Both the position numbers and the translations under genes were made by a program. From the NCBI GenBank assembly GCA_033239125.1, contig BSWB01000002.1, forward strand, positions 8,837,001 through 8,901,000: a stretch of DNA of 64,000 nt, written 5' to 3'. The notes below the pieces were generated by a model, which did not search any database, was not told the DNA's origin, and saw nothing but the letters and a program-made list of their open reading frames with translations. Source of the stretch: Fagopyrum homotropicum. Taxonomy: Eukaryota > Streptophyta > Magnoliopsida > Caryophyllales > Polygonaceae. How positions within the stretch are numbered: the first letter of the stretch is position 1; every line of letters starts with the position of its first letter. Positions 40,915 through 51,326 of this stretch are shown piece after piece.

Positions 40915-43165
40915 AATGTCGTACTTCCTTGAAGAATCTTTTCTTTTGAGAGTACGTCAATCCGGGCGGTATCTCCTGGCAAACAAGATAATTCACAATA
41001 TCAGCGTACCAAGGACCTTTATTATCAGAAAGTTGGTGGATGGAATGTTCCACCAACAGTGGGTGAATGTCAGAGAAGGGAGTAAGAAAATTGTTGTTCT
41101 CAGCAATCTCAGTTGACATCGTCTCGCCGTCGACCTCGGTCGAGGCGCATAGGCATTGACCGATGTGTTCTTCAGTCGCCTCGCTCTGTCCAGAAAGTGC
41201 CTCGGTCGAGGTACTGCTACTGGGTCCGAGGCTGGAGATCTTCGCCTCCTGGATCAGCTTCTCAGTTTTAGCTCCTGGATCTTCTTCCAGTGCTTTTAAG
41301 CTCCGTATATCTGCATCACAAGAAGCATCTATACCTTCCTCCATTAAACTGAAACTTATAACTCTTTCGAGTGGATCGTCAATAAGGATAGAGCTCACCA
41401 ATTCTCTTGATTCTTCTTCATCGTAGATGTTGAAGATATCATCAGTTAGTTGCTCCCCTTTCATGGCTGCAAGTAGAGCGAACTCCACCTCATCGCCACC
41501 AACGTTGAATTTCAACTTGGCGTTCTTGCAATCCACGTTGCAACCCGAAGTTGCTAGAAATGGCCTCCCGAGAATAATAGGTACTGGATAATCTGCGGGA
41601 ATGTCAAGTACGACAAAATCTATGGGTAGATAGAAGTTACCTAACTTGACCGGAACGTCCTCCAAGATGCCCACGGGATGGGTAATGGAGCGATCCGCCA
41701 TGTAGAGTCGAATCTTGACCGGTTTGGGCTCTCCAAGACCGATCTTAGTGCACAACTCCAGCGGGATGATGCTCACGCTGGCTCCTAGATCACAAAGGGC
41801 TTCACAAGTGATATCCCCAACTTGAATGGGAATGCAAAATGAGCCGGGATCTCTCAACTTAGGCGGCATCTTTTCCTTCATGATCTTGATAAGCTCCGAA
41901 GATTTAGATGTCATCCTAACTTCACCAACATCCTCCAGCTTCCTCTTCCTTGATAAGATCTCTTTTAAGAACTTTCCATAGGCGGGCATACCTAAAATAG
42001 CATCAAGGAAAGGAATATTAATATGTAGCTTATTCATCAAGTCAAGAAACTTACCAAAGTGCTTGTCAAGATGTGCTCTGGCTCTGGACTGAGGGAATGG
42101 AAGTGGTGGCTTATATGCAGGGGGTGGAACATAAGTTTCTGTCGTTCCTCCTGCTTTCTGTTGCTCCGCCTCGGTTGGCATCTCGGTCGAGGTGTTCTTC
42201 GACTGGATCTGGACCGAGGTGGTCTGCGTCGAGCGAGGTACTGGATCTGCAGTTTTGAGTCCACTCCTCGTCGTTATGGCCATGCACTGGCCCTTAGGGT
42301 TAGCTTCTGTCTTTGCTGGAAGTTTCCCTGGATCTCTTGGCGCTTCATTCGCCCTATTAGCAAGTTGTTGTTCGAAGGAATTTTGGGCCCTCGAAAATGA
42401 AGTCATAGAATTCTCCATAGCGTTGAGCTTGATCAAGATTGCCTCCAGAACTGCGTCTTTCTTTTCTGGCTGAGACGAACTTGATCCTTGCCCTTGGCTT
42501 TTCAATGGAGTAGAAGAAGAAGAAGGGGGAGAGAGGAAAGGGTTAGAGGAATCATTAGAATTGGAGTTTGAATGATTGTTACCGTGATTTTGGTTATTCG
42601 CCCTCCAGTTGTTGCTATTGGATCCTCTATTGTTGTTGTTGTAGTTGTTGTTTCGGGAACCGTTGTTGTTGTTGTTACGGTACCCGTTATTGTTGTTGTT
42701 CCTTTGCCCTTGCTCTTCCTTCTTAGTTTGAGCCATCAAGAGCTCCTTTAATAGCTTCACGTCGTTCTTCAATGACGTGAGTTGATTGTTGTTGGATTGA
42801 GTCTCTTGAAAGTTGACTCTTGTAACTCCACCTTCAGCTCCTTGGTGGGTATATTTCTCCATGTGCAAGGCTTGCTTCTCAATGAAGTCCCAAGCCTCAT
42901 CAATCGCCATGTCCATGAAGGTACCGGCGGAGAGTAGTTGGAGATTGAACTGGGTGCTTCCGTCCAGCCCTTTGAAGTAGATCTCCAACAACTCGATCTT
43001 TGGAATCCCATGATGTGGGCAATCCAAAAGGATATCCTTGAACCGCTCCCAAGACTTGGACAAGCTCTCCTTGTCCTTCATGATGAAAGCATTGATCTTC
43101 CCTCTCATTTCGGCGGTCTTTGAGGGGGGAAAGAATTTGGTTAAGAATTCCGTGGTCATCTCCTC
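40914..43165 (-). pseudogene. gag-pro: gag core and protease of element B, RT-RNase H deleted
   Basis: A frame of 750 codons follows a premature TGA (43166-43168). Order: Gag core (FLTKFFPPSK), Asn-rich tail without a CCHC knuckle, AITTRSG linker, protease DLGASVSII (about residue 456 from the Met at 43159). In D and A about 1.6 kb of RT and RNase H follows. Here text from the pre-RT linker (LSDNKGP) joins directly in frame to the post-RNase H segment (WYADIVNYLV) near 41012-41016. The frame is lost at the 1-bp deletion. Confidence 0.9.
41127..41235. repeat. B/C-type modules inside the B protease linker
   Basis: Two units: a centre GACCTCGGTCGAGGCG with right arm ACCGATGTG, and GCCTCGCTC, about 12 bp, GCCTCGGTCGAGGT (41199-41212), 13 bp, CCGAGG. 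They are translated within the linker at the position where D and A carry CCACGGCCGTGG units. Another set lies at 42165-42240. Confidence 0.75.
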
Positions 43166-43876
43166 TCATGTGCTGATTTTTCCTGGAGGAAGAGATTGAT
43201 ACCAAGTAAGAGCTCTATCTTTTAAAGAAAAGTAAAAAGGTCTTAGCTTGTAGTTGTTATTCTCAATTCTGGGAGGTCGCAAGGTTTCCATCAAGATCTC
43301 GTAGTTTTGAAGATGTTGATGCGGCGACTCTTTCTCTACCCCTCCGAATTGGCATTGGCGGATCATGGCTAAAACTTGCGGTCGAAGTTCGTAGTCATGA
43401 TCTGCTGGATCTCCTAGGTTCACTCCTGGACGCCTCAGTTGTTGATTAGGGTCCATCCTTTGACCTAGGGTTTGTGGAATTCCTGCAAGAAGAACATCTC
43501 GGACTGGCATCCGAGGTGGAAGTACATCGGCCGGGGCATCTGGTACTGGAATCTGCCTCGGTCGAGGGTCAACAGGAGGATCTTCCCTCGGTCGAAGTAG
43601 AATCTGGTTCCGAATGACAGCAATCTCAGCTTCGATTGCTGCAGTCCTGGTGCGATTCTCCTCTTTCTCTTGCATGAGTTCTTCCTTGCTGAGGCGCAGC
43701 AGCTCTTGCGTCTCTCTCAATTGGGCCGCAAGATCGCGATCGTCTTGTTGGGTCATCTTTGCTTCTCTTAAGCGTCGCTTGTATGTCTTTTCTGGTTCGG
43801 GATCGTAAGGAACGATTTCCTTCCCAGTGCGGGTTCTTCGCATGTACCTAAGAAAGAACCTGCAAAAGTCACTCAA
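43166..43876 (-). CDS. gag: gag N-terminus of element B, ended by a premature UGA
   Basis: 236 codons: a short lead, MRRTRTGKEIVPYDPEPEKT, a coiled coil rich in Glu/Arg/Gln, a Pro-rich segment holding B/C-type palindromes (43500-43605), and the front of the Gag core (ALTWYQSLPPGKIST). The TGA replaces the Trp of the conserved TWE motif; the frame continues beyond. The native start is probably the second Met (MRRTRTGK), because homology begins there. Confidence 0.85.
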   Translation of the reverse strand: MSDFCRFFLRYMRRTRTGKEIVPYDPEPEKTYKRRLREAKMTQQDDRDLAAQLRETQELLRLSKEELMQEKEENRTRTAAIEAEIAVIRNQILLRPREDPPVDPRPRQIPVPDAPADVLPPRMPVRDVLLAGIPQTLGQRMDPNQQLRRPGVNLGDPADHDYELRPQVLAMIRQCQFGGVEKESPHQHLQNYEILMETLRPPRIENNNYKLRPFYFSLKDRALTWYQSLPPGKIST

Positions 43877-43944
43877 GTAGAGTGGTTAGACAAAACGGGG
43901 CAAATGCCCCAAGAGTAAACCGTACCGGCTCGGTCTAGACCAAG

Positions 43945-43962
43945 TCCCCGGCAACGGCGCCA
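43945..43962 (-). other. primer-binding site of element B (tRNA-Asp)
   Basis: A perfect TGGCGCCGTTGCCGGGGA on the minus strand, 6 bp inside the 5' LTR. Confidence 0.93.
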
Positions 43963-43968
43963 AAAACT

Positions 43969-45717
43969 TGTTCGCTCCAAACGGTGTGTGCAAGCTTTAA
44001 ATTTATAACCCTAGACTTAAGCTTAAAACAAGGATGCGAACCCGCAGTGTACGGGTCAATCGTAGTAAAAGCAAGAAAATTTCAGGGGTCGATCACAGGG
44101 ACTCGGTGAAACAAAGTCAATACGGTGTGCTTATGTCAATACTAACCACAAGAGCAATTAACACAATCAAAGATGAATAAGAAGTCAATAAAGCAAACAT
44201 GCAATTCTAGGGATTAAAGCATCTAGTTGTGGTTCCAACTCAAGATCTATAGATAAGCGGACAAAGCTGAGATTTTTGCGTGGGGAAGGTGTTTCTAAAG
44301 TGGAGTAGATCACCGGGTAAGTCTCACTACGCACTAATCCTAAACCGTAACTCCTATTACCGGGTAAGTCTCAAGGAATCAAGATAAAGAACTATAACCT
44401 CAAACTAACACACCATCTAAGGGAATAGAATCAACCTTTACCGGGTAAGTCTCAGGCTAACTCACAAATATGGGATGGAAGCACACTCAAACCCCAATAA
44501 AGGATAAACCTTTATTACCTACACTTATGATCGTTGGTACACAAACTAAGGAATTACCGGGTAAGTCTCATCCTAAGCTTGCTTTGAACCAGGAAAGGTG
44601 TAATGAGAATAGGATTTGGCAAACTCTAACACTTAACTCTCAGTTTAGGATCAGATAAGTCACCTCGGTCAGCCAGTTTCCACCCCGGCCAAGGTGTTCA
44701 TCGACTGAACGAGATGCTTAGGGTTAAGGTTAAAGACTCGAACTTTCAGGATCCTACTGGAATCTAAGATTATTCTATCATTGTTTTTCCTACAACCTTC
44801 AGCCAATCACCCTAGAATCACACAAGGAAATTAGCCACTCATCATCATAATAAAAGTATTAAAATATATGGGAAGAAGGTGAATATTTGAACAAAGAAGA
44901 ATTTAATGAAAAGACTTCAATAACTGAATCAAATATCACAACAAAGCGTTCCTTGGATAGCAATCCAAAAAAACAAGACAACAATTGAGGGAATTGAAGA
45001 CAATCTTACAAAACCCTTCAATAAAGCTATAAAAGCTATGAACTTCAATCTTCCTTCAACCTTCAAAAAGGTTCTTCAACTCTCCCAACTTGGAGTAGGC
45101 CGCTGCTGCGTAATAACTCTCTTGTGCTGATAGCGGATCGTATGCGGCCCCCCCGGAATTGTGGAAATCCAACCCTTTTTATAGGAAAATAACCCTCCAA
45201 AGATAATAAATCTTAGAAAGATATTTTCCCATAAATATAGGTAAAATATATGATTCTGCATATCTCCTTCCTTCCAGGAGCCAAGCCCAAAAAATATAAG
45301 ATCACCTTCCAAAAATAAAAGATCTCAGCCAAGAATAAAATATTCTCGCCGCGTCCTAGGTGTTCGCCTCGGTCGAGTCGGCGTCTCTGGATCACCTCGG
45401 TCGAGGTGAATCTGTGGTCAACCGAGGTGACTCACAACTGAATGTGAAATCTCTCAAAACTGGTCCAAAGTAAATCTTTAATCCATGGCTATGCTCCCTG
45501 GATGTAGCTCCAAATGACTAATGACTCCTTTTGCTCCTTTTTGATGCAAAACGTACCAAATTACCTGCAATTACAACGAAACCAGGTGTAGACCTCGATT
45601 CTCGCAAAGGTAGATGAAATGGTAGTAAAATCACATAATGTACATACAAACATGCAGATTATGAAAGATAAAACGTCCAAACAAGCCCCAAAATATAGAC
45701 TATAATTCATGCTATCA
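43969..45717 (-). repeat. 5' LTR of element B
   Basis: 1749 bp with about 6 substitutions against the 3' copy. A TATA box (TATAAAAAG on the minus strand) lies at 45175-45183. Palindromic modules are at 44661-44716 and 45366-45429, and four TTACCGGGTAAGTCTC-type motifs lie within about 44310-44570. Confidence 0.94.
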
Positions 45718-45802
45718 GTATCCATATTTCATCCTAACTTGAGTTTTAAAGCTTTTGAAAGACCTTGCTTGGGGACAAGCAAGTGACAAGTATGGGGTTA
45801 TT
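45718..45802 (+). other. 3' UTR end and polypurine tract of element A
   Basis: After the GTATC duplication the A 3' UTR resumes and ends in GACAAGTATGGGGTTATTT (about 45784-45802), the PPT next to the 3' LTR. The palindromic text CTTGCTTGGGGACAAGCAAG precedes it and is shared with B and C. Confidence 0.8.
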
Positions 45803-46438
45803 TGTTAGCATGAAATATTGTGATATTTTAGGCACATTTTCTAAGTGTATTTCATCCATATTAGTGTTCATTGATAAAGCATTGAAGCATTTGTGAGCTA
45901 GTTTATCTATATTGTCGATATAGAGGTCTACATAAGCTTTGTGTTGATTGTAGGCAAATAAAAGCTAAAACCGAACGAATCAAGGGAGAATGGAGATGGA
46001 TTGAGCATATCCAAGGATTGAGGATACCACAAAGGAGCTAAGGAAGATGCTAGGATGAAGAATGACGCAAAACAAAAGAGATTTACGAGCAATCTATGTT
46101 CCACGCTCTAAAATACGGCCGTAGTGAAGTCCACGCTCTAAACCACGGCTGTGGAACTTTGGCAACCCAAGCGTGGAGCATTCCAGTGAGTTACACGGCC
46201 GTGAAAGTTGTGAAGCACCATAATCAAATTCCACGCTCTAAACCACGCTCTAAACCACGGGCGTGGAACCCTCTATGACCGTGATTTAGGCAATCTTTTA
46301 ACGTACAAATTAAAGCCACGAGCTTTTACACAATGGGCTGGACACTTATTCTATATTGCCCTATAAAAGGACGGAATGAGAGAGATTTCATCACCTCTGC
46401 TTAGACCTTCACTTACGCTTACTTGCACGTGCCTAGGG
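45803..46438 (+). repeat. 3' LTR of element A, first part
   Basis: The first 636 bp of the 3' LTR, up to and including the TAGGG target of element C. It carries decayed versions of the A palindromes (CCACGGCTGTGG, ACGGCCGTGA) and an extra 12-bp ACCACGCTCTAA repeat relative to the 5' LTR. Confidence 0.92.
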
Positions 46439-48183
46439 TGTTCGCTCCAAACGGTGTGTGCAAGCTTTAAATTTATAACCCTAGACTTAAGCTTAAAACA
46501 AGGATGCGAACCCGCAGTGTACGGGTCAATCGTAGTAAAAGCAAGAAAATTCCAGGGGTCGATCACAGGGACTCGGTGAAACAAAGTCAATACGGTGTGC
46601 TTATGTCAATACTAACCACAAGAGCAATTAACACAATCAAAGATGAATAAGAAGTCAATAAAGCAAACATGCAATTCTAGGGATTAAAGCATCTAGTTGT
46701 GGTTCCAACTCAAGATCTATAGATAAGCGGACAAAGCTGAGATTTTTGCGTGGGGAAGGTGTTTCTAAAGTGGAGTAGATCACCGGGTAAGTCTCACTAC
46801 ACATTAATTCTAAACCGTAACTCCTATTACCGGGTAAGTCTCAAGGAATCAAGATAAAGAACTATAACCTCAAACTAACACACCATCTAAGGGAATAGAA
46901 TCAACATTTACCGGGTAAGTCTCAGGCTAACTCACAAAGATGGGATGGAAGCACACTCAAACCCCAATAAAGGATGAACCTTTATTACCTACACTTATGA
47001 TCGTCAATACACAAACTAAGGAATTATCGGGTAAGTCTCATCCTAAGCTTGCTTTGAACCAGGAAAGGTGTAATAAGAATAGGATTTGGCAAACTCTAAC
47101 ACTTAACTCTCAGTTATGGATCAGATAAGTCACCTCGGTCAGCCAGTTTCCACCCCGGCCGAGGTGTTCATCGACTGAACGAGATGCTTAGGGTTAAGGT
47201 TAAAGACTCGAACTTTCAGGATCCTACTGGAATCTAAGATTATTCTATCATTGTTTTTCCCACAACCTTCAGCCAATCACCCTAGAATCACACAAGGAAA
47301 TTAGCCACTCATCATCATTATGAAAGTATTAAATATAAGGGAAGAAGGTGAATATTTGAACAAAGAAGAATTTAATGAAAAGACTTCGATAACTGAATCA
47401 AATATCACAACAAAGCGTTCCTTGGATAACAATCCAAAAAGACAAGACAACAATTGAGGGAATTGAAGACAATCTTACAAAACCCTTCAATAAAGCTATA
47501 AAAGCTTATGAACTTCAATCTTCCTTCAACCTTCAAAAAGGTTCTTCAAATCTTCCAACTTGGGGAAGGCTGCTGCTGCTGCGTGATTTCCGACTGTATG
47601 CGGCGATCCGAAGATGTAAGCGGATGTCGGAATTATGGGAAATCCGACCCTTTTTATAGGAAAATAACCCTCCAAAGATAATAAATTTTAGAAAGATATT
47701 CTCCCATAAATATAGGTAAAATATATGATCTTCTTCCTTCCAGGAGCCAAGCCCAAAAATATAAGATCACCTTCCAAAGATAAAAGATCTCAGCCAAGAA
47801 TAAAATATTCTCGCCGCGTCCTAGGTGTTCGCCTCGGTCGAGTCGGCGTCTCTGGATCACCTCGGTAGAGATGAATCTCTGGTCAACCGAGGTGACACAC
47901 AACTGAATGTGAAATCTCTCAAAACTGGTCCAAAGTAAATCTTTAATCCATGACTATGCTCTCTGGATGTAGCTCCAAATGACTCATGACTCCTTTTGCT
48001 CCTTTTTTGATGCAAAACGTACCATTTTACCTGCAATTACAACAAAACTAGGTGTAGACCTCGATTCTCGCAAAGGTAGATGAAATGGTAGTAAAATCAC
48101 ATAATGTACATACAAACATGCAGATTATGAAAGATAAAACGTCCAAACAAACCCTAAAATATAGACTATAATTCATGTTATCA
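46439..48183 (-). repeat. 3' LTR of element C
   Basis: 1745 bp, TG...CA, next to the PPT (48184-48199). Carries the same four TTACCGGGTAAGTCTC-type motifs and two palindromic modules as the B LTRs. Confidence 0.93.
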
Positions 48184-49948
48184 AAATACCCCATACTTAG
48201 CCCTTGCTTGTCCCCAAGCAAGTTCCGCATATAGAAGACAAGATAGAATGGATTATAAGTCAAGAAAATCAATAAAAAAGTCTTTCAAAAACATTTTATG
48301 GTGTGCAACTATCATAGATCACTCTAAGAGAGTACTTCCTGGAATTTAAAAACTCAACATGATCAAAACATTTTATAAATATAGGAAAGTTGTTCATCTT
48401 TGCATAAAATCATAGAATGCATAATAAATCATAATCATCAAAATTAATCATGTATAATCCAGTTTAAATCGCTACGCCAATCAACAAGCTCAAGGTCTCA
48501 AGGGCTTCCCAAAAGAAAAGGTCAAGAAACGTGTAGGGTAGGGATGTATGTAAGGTAATGTGGTGCTAGAATCCGGGAAAAGGATGAACTTCACTTCCAC
48601 TTTGACTTGCAACATCTTCCACCAATAAGCTTTGCTTATTCCACTTTTTTTTCTTTTTACTTTACTTTTTGGGATGCATGGACAGAGGTGCACAATAACC
48701 GAAGCCTAGGAAATCTGCAATCATCAATTTCTCGAGATGCATCAAACCCTTGATGCACATACCATGACCCGTTAGGAATATCGCTCAATCCGACTTTGGC
48801 AAGACACAAACACCCGGCTATGTGAATGGTGTCGAGTTACTCATCTTCATGATTGACTTCCCCAAACCTATTATTACTTTCTAGCACTTTCACTTCCAGC
48901 CAACTTCTCAACTTGCTCCACTTGCTTTCACCACTTCGCTTGCTTCCAAATTCCCGGATAGGTAAAGGGAGGCAAAATGTATATGAGGGGCTAAGCATGA
49001 TCAAGAAGAAGAAGAGAGAAGAATGAATTGCCTTGGTCTTTCCAGGAAGAAAGTGAGAGAACTTATCTTGTGGTGTCAACCTTCAAATTCAACATAATTT
49101 GGATAAAAACAAAGTATTAAACATGCCAATAATTTCAAACAAAGCATTTAGCAACTTAAACATATTATAAAACCTTTCAAACACATAAAGAATTTAAAAC
49201 CAGTCAGTAAACAAGGTCTTCACTGAGGTCATATCCAGATAGGTAACAAAAATTCGTTTTCGAAAACTCTCAGTTAACACACCTCGGTCGAGGTGGTCTT
49301 GGTTCAACCGAGGTGAAATGCCTCGTTTGGCCAGAATCTGACTCGGTCGAGGTCAAAAATTTTTTAAAACCATTTTTTTTCGGTTTCGACGTTTTTCTCA
49401 ATAAAATAACCTGTAGGTATGCATGTAATATCAGATAATCATATAAAGGCAACTGAAGCATAAATATGAAAATATCCGATAAATAAAGTGTCATACATCA
49501 AAGGGTAGTCAAAATAACATCAAGTAGTCAAATAAGTACAAACACCCCATACTTGAGACACACTGTCCCAGTGGGTCAATATAAGTCTGGAAATAAGAGT
49601 ACTCACCGGATAAATAGCTGAACTGCATAAAAAATATAATAAAGAAATAGCTCCCAAATAAGACCATCTCGGTTGGCGAAGCACATCTCGGTCGAGGTGT
49701 TTTGACAGTACCCGAGATGTATCTCAGTAAAGCTCGTTTCCTCAACTTCTCGAAATTTTGTTCTTCCAGTGTAGCTCCTGAACTGTGATCCTTCCTTTTG
49801 GAATACCTGGTTGTTGTCTAGAGGAAAACAAAAACAAAGAAACTATCTAAACTAAACTAGAAAAGGGAGAAGAAAGCAATACCTTGGGTTGCCTCCCAAG
49901 AAGCGCTTGGTTTAAGGTCGCTAGCTGGACCCTTCTCCATAGAATTAC
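48184..49948 (-). other. 3' UTR of element C
   Basis: Nearly identical to the B 3' UTR, with the conserved block at 48740-48870 and modules at 49280-49315 and 49665-49719 (CATCTCGGTT, CATCTCGGTCGAGGTG, 11 bp, CCCGAGATG). Near 49880-49930 it joins text that in B directly follows the end of integrase (CTCCCAAGAAGCGCTT), so the B-type post-pol ORF has been lost. Confidence 0.75.
48740..48870 (-). repeat. conserved 3' UTR block, copy in C
   Basis: Nearly identical to the B copy, with one C-to-T change in GGTGTCGAGTTACTC and few others. Confidence 0.75.
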
Positions 49949-51028
49949 TCAATGTACCTTGAACACCATGGAGTGCTCATCACATCCATCATAAAATTCT
50001 TCCAAAAAGGTTCCGGTTCCTAATTTCACCGGCAAATGGTAAGATCTCCCACGTACAAGCTTGTACGGTTTGATTCTCACCGGAATCCTTCTAGACTTCC
50101 TGCACTTCAATGGGACATTCCTCGTGTCCCATCCTTTCCTTGATCGAGAAAACAGTTTCTCGAGAATCATAGCAGCTTCCCCATCTATAGCTTGGGGATG
50201 GTACAGGGTCCTGAGCATGCGAGGGACCCCATACTTGAACAAGAGACTCTTCATCGCCTTAGCGGTGTAGTGCTTGCCAACTCCACTCCTCATGATCCGA
50301 GGAGCTTCTTCTTCCAACAATTTCAAGGAAGACTTCATCTTGATCTTTGGAGGTTCTTTCGGAAGAGACCTCCAACTCTCTGGTGCCTTCCTGAAAAATC
50401 TAGAAATATTAATAGGGAATTCAAATGAAGTAAGAGAATGTACCTTGCAAAGTTCTCCAAAGCTTGAGACAAGTTTCGTGTTGGGTTGATAATCCACCCA
50501 CGAAATCTCTCTCAGTTCTGCTGGTCTTTCTTCAACTTTGACCACAATCTCAGTAATTTGGCCAAGGTTCTCTGCATCTTCCACTTCTGGTTTTGCAGTT
50601 TCTTCCATCTCGGCCGAAATCTCTTCCACCTCGGCCGAGGTCTCAACAGTCGGATCGAGATCTTCCACATCCCCCTCTTCCTCAGAAGCTTCAGGAGAAA
50701 CTTCCGGTTCGACCAAAGGAATGCTTGGAACGTGCAACACTTCCTTATGCTCCTCTTTCGGCTTAGCATAGGATAGGGTGCTTTCCTTGAGCTCCTCCAC
50801 CTTCTTCATCAACTTCTCCAATCTTGATTCGAGAGAGTCTTCAAAAGGTTGCTCATAAATGTTTTTAGGGACATTCTTCTCATCCCATATCGCAAGTTCA
50901 CGCTGAATGGTCTCTTCTCTTTCCCATTCATTGCTGAACCAATAGAAGGAGTACTTCTCCTCCAAGTATTCATAATGGTCCGCCCTAGCACTTTGTCTTG
51001 CTATCCAGGCTGGATCAAATGTAGTCAT
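49949..51028 (-). CDS. 359-aa protein of element C: novel N-terminus, acidic middle, eroded integrase end
   Basis: An intact frame starting MTTFDPAWIARQSARADHYE. The first 70 residues (EYLEEKYSFYWFSNEWEREE) are not something I recognise; they are followed by a probable coiled coil (ESRLEKLMKKVEELKE) and a Glu-rich region of about 80 residues containing in-frame palindromes. From about residue 240 it aligns with the integrase core and tail of D (GKHYTAKAMKSLLFKYGV, LYHPQ, SRSRKGWD, VRGRSYHLPVKL). The zinc finger and the first catalytic Asp are absent, and the SDGG motif reads SGVG. It cannot be an active integrase. A structural or competitor role is a guess. Confidence 0.75.
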   Translation of the reverse strand: MTTFDPAWIARQSARADHYEYLEEKYSFYWFSNEWEREETIQRELAIWDEKNVPKNIYEQPFEDSLESRLEKLMKKVEELKESTLSYAKPKEEHKEVLHVPSIPLVEPEVSPEASEEEGDVEDLDPTVETSAEVEEISAEMEETAKPEVEDAENLGQITEIVVKVEERPAELREISWVDYQPNTKLVSSFGELCKVHSLTSFEFPINISRFFRKAPESWRSLPKEPPKIKMKSSLKLLEEEAPRIMRSGVGKHYTAKAMKSLLFKYGVPRMLRTLYHPQAIDGEAAMILEKLFSRSRKGWDTRNVPLKCRKSRRIPVRIKPYKLVRGRSYHLPVKLGTGTFLEEFYDGCDEHSMVFKVH

Positions 51029-51326
51029 CGGAAATCCTGAAAACTACAAAACTCATAGAAAGAGTAGTTAGTAGCAACAGGGGCAAGTGCCCCGAAAGCA
51101 AACCGCAACCGGCTCGGTCTAGACCAAGTCCCCGGCAACGGCGCCAAAAACTTGTTCTTTGGCGAAACTCTGTTCCGTTACCGGAACAAGAACTTCGTAT
51201 GTACCTAAGAACAAACCTGCAAGAACACTCAAGAAAACTGGTTAGTAGACACGGGGGCAAGTGCCCCAAAGAGCAAACCGTACCGGCTCGGTCTAGACCA
51301 AGTCCCCGGCAACGGCGCCAAAAACT
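51029..51326 (-). repeat. duplicated leader of element C with two primer-binding sites
   Basis: The PBS TGGCGCCGTTGCCGGGGA (minus strand) occurs at 51303-51320, in the normal place, and again at 51129-51146, 174 bp further in. The downstream text is also repeated (GGTCTAGACCGAGCCGGT, then GGGGCACTTGCCCC). The inner copy is preceded by GCCAAAGAACA, resembling an LTR end. It is a tandem duplication of the leader. Confidence 0.85.

Larger units (their letters stand above)
34319..45717 (-). mobile_element. Athila-type element B lacking RT and RNase H
   Basis: An 11.4-kb minus-strand element with two 1749-bp LTRs (34319-36067 and 43969-45717), flanked by a perfect GTATC duplication (34314-34318, 45718-45722) in the A 3' UTR. 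LTRs differ at about 6 positions, so this is the youngest insertion. It has gag, protease, integrase and the post-pol ORF, but RT and RNase H are absent and gag and integrase each carry a break. It must have moved with enzymes supplied by another element. Confidence 0.95.

Noticed and set aside
24757..43168. UGA in gag of B and D as programmed readthrough
   Set aside because: The two stops fall at different residues, each replacing a Trp conserved in the sister element, so ordinary nonsense mutation is simpler.
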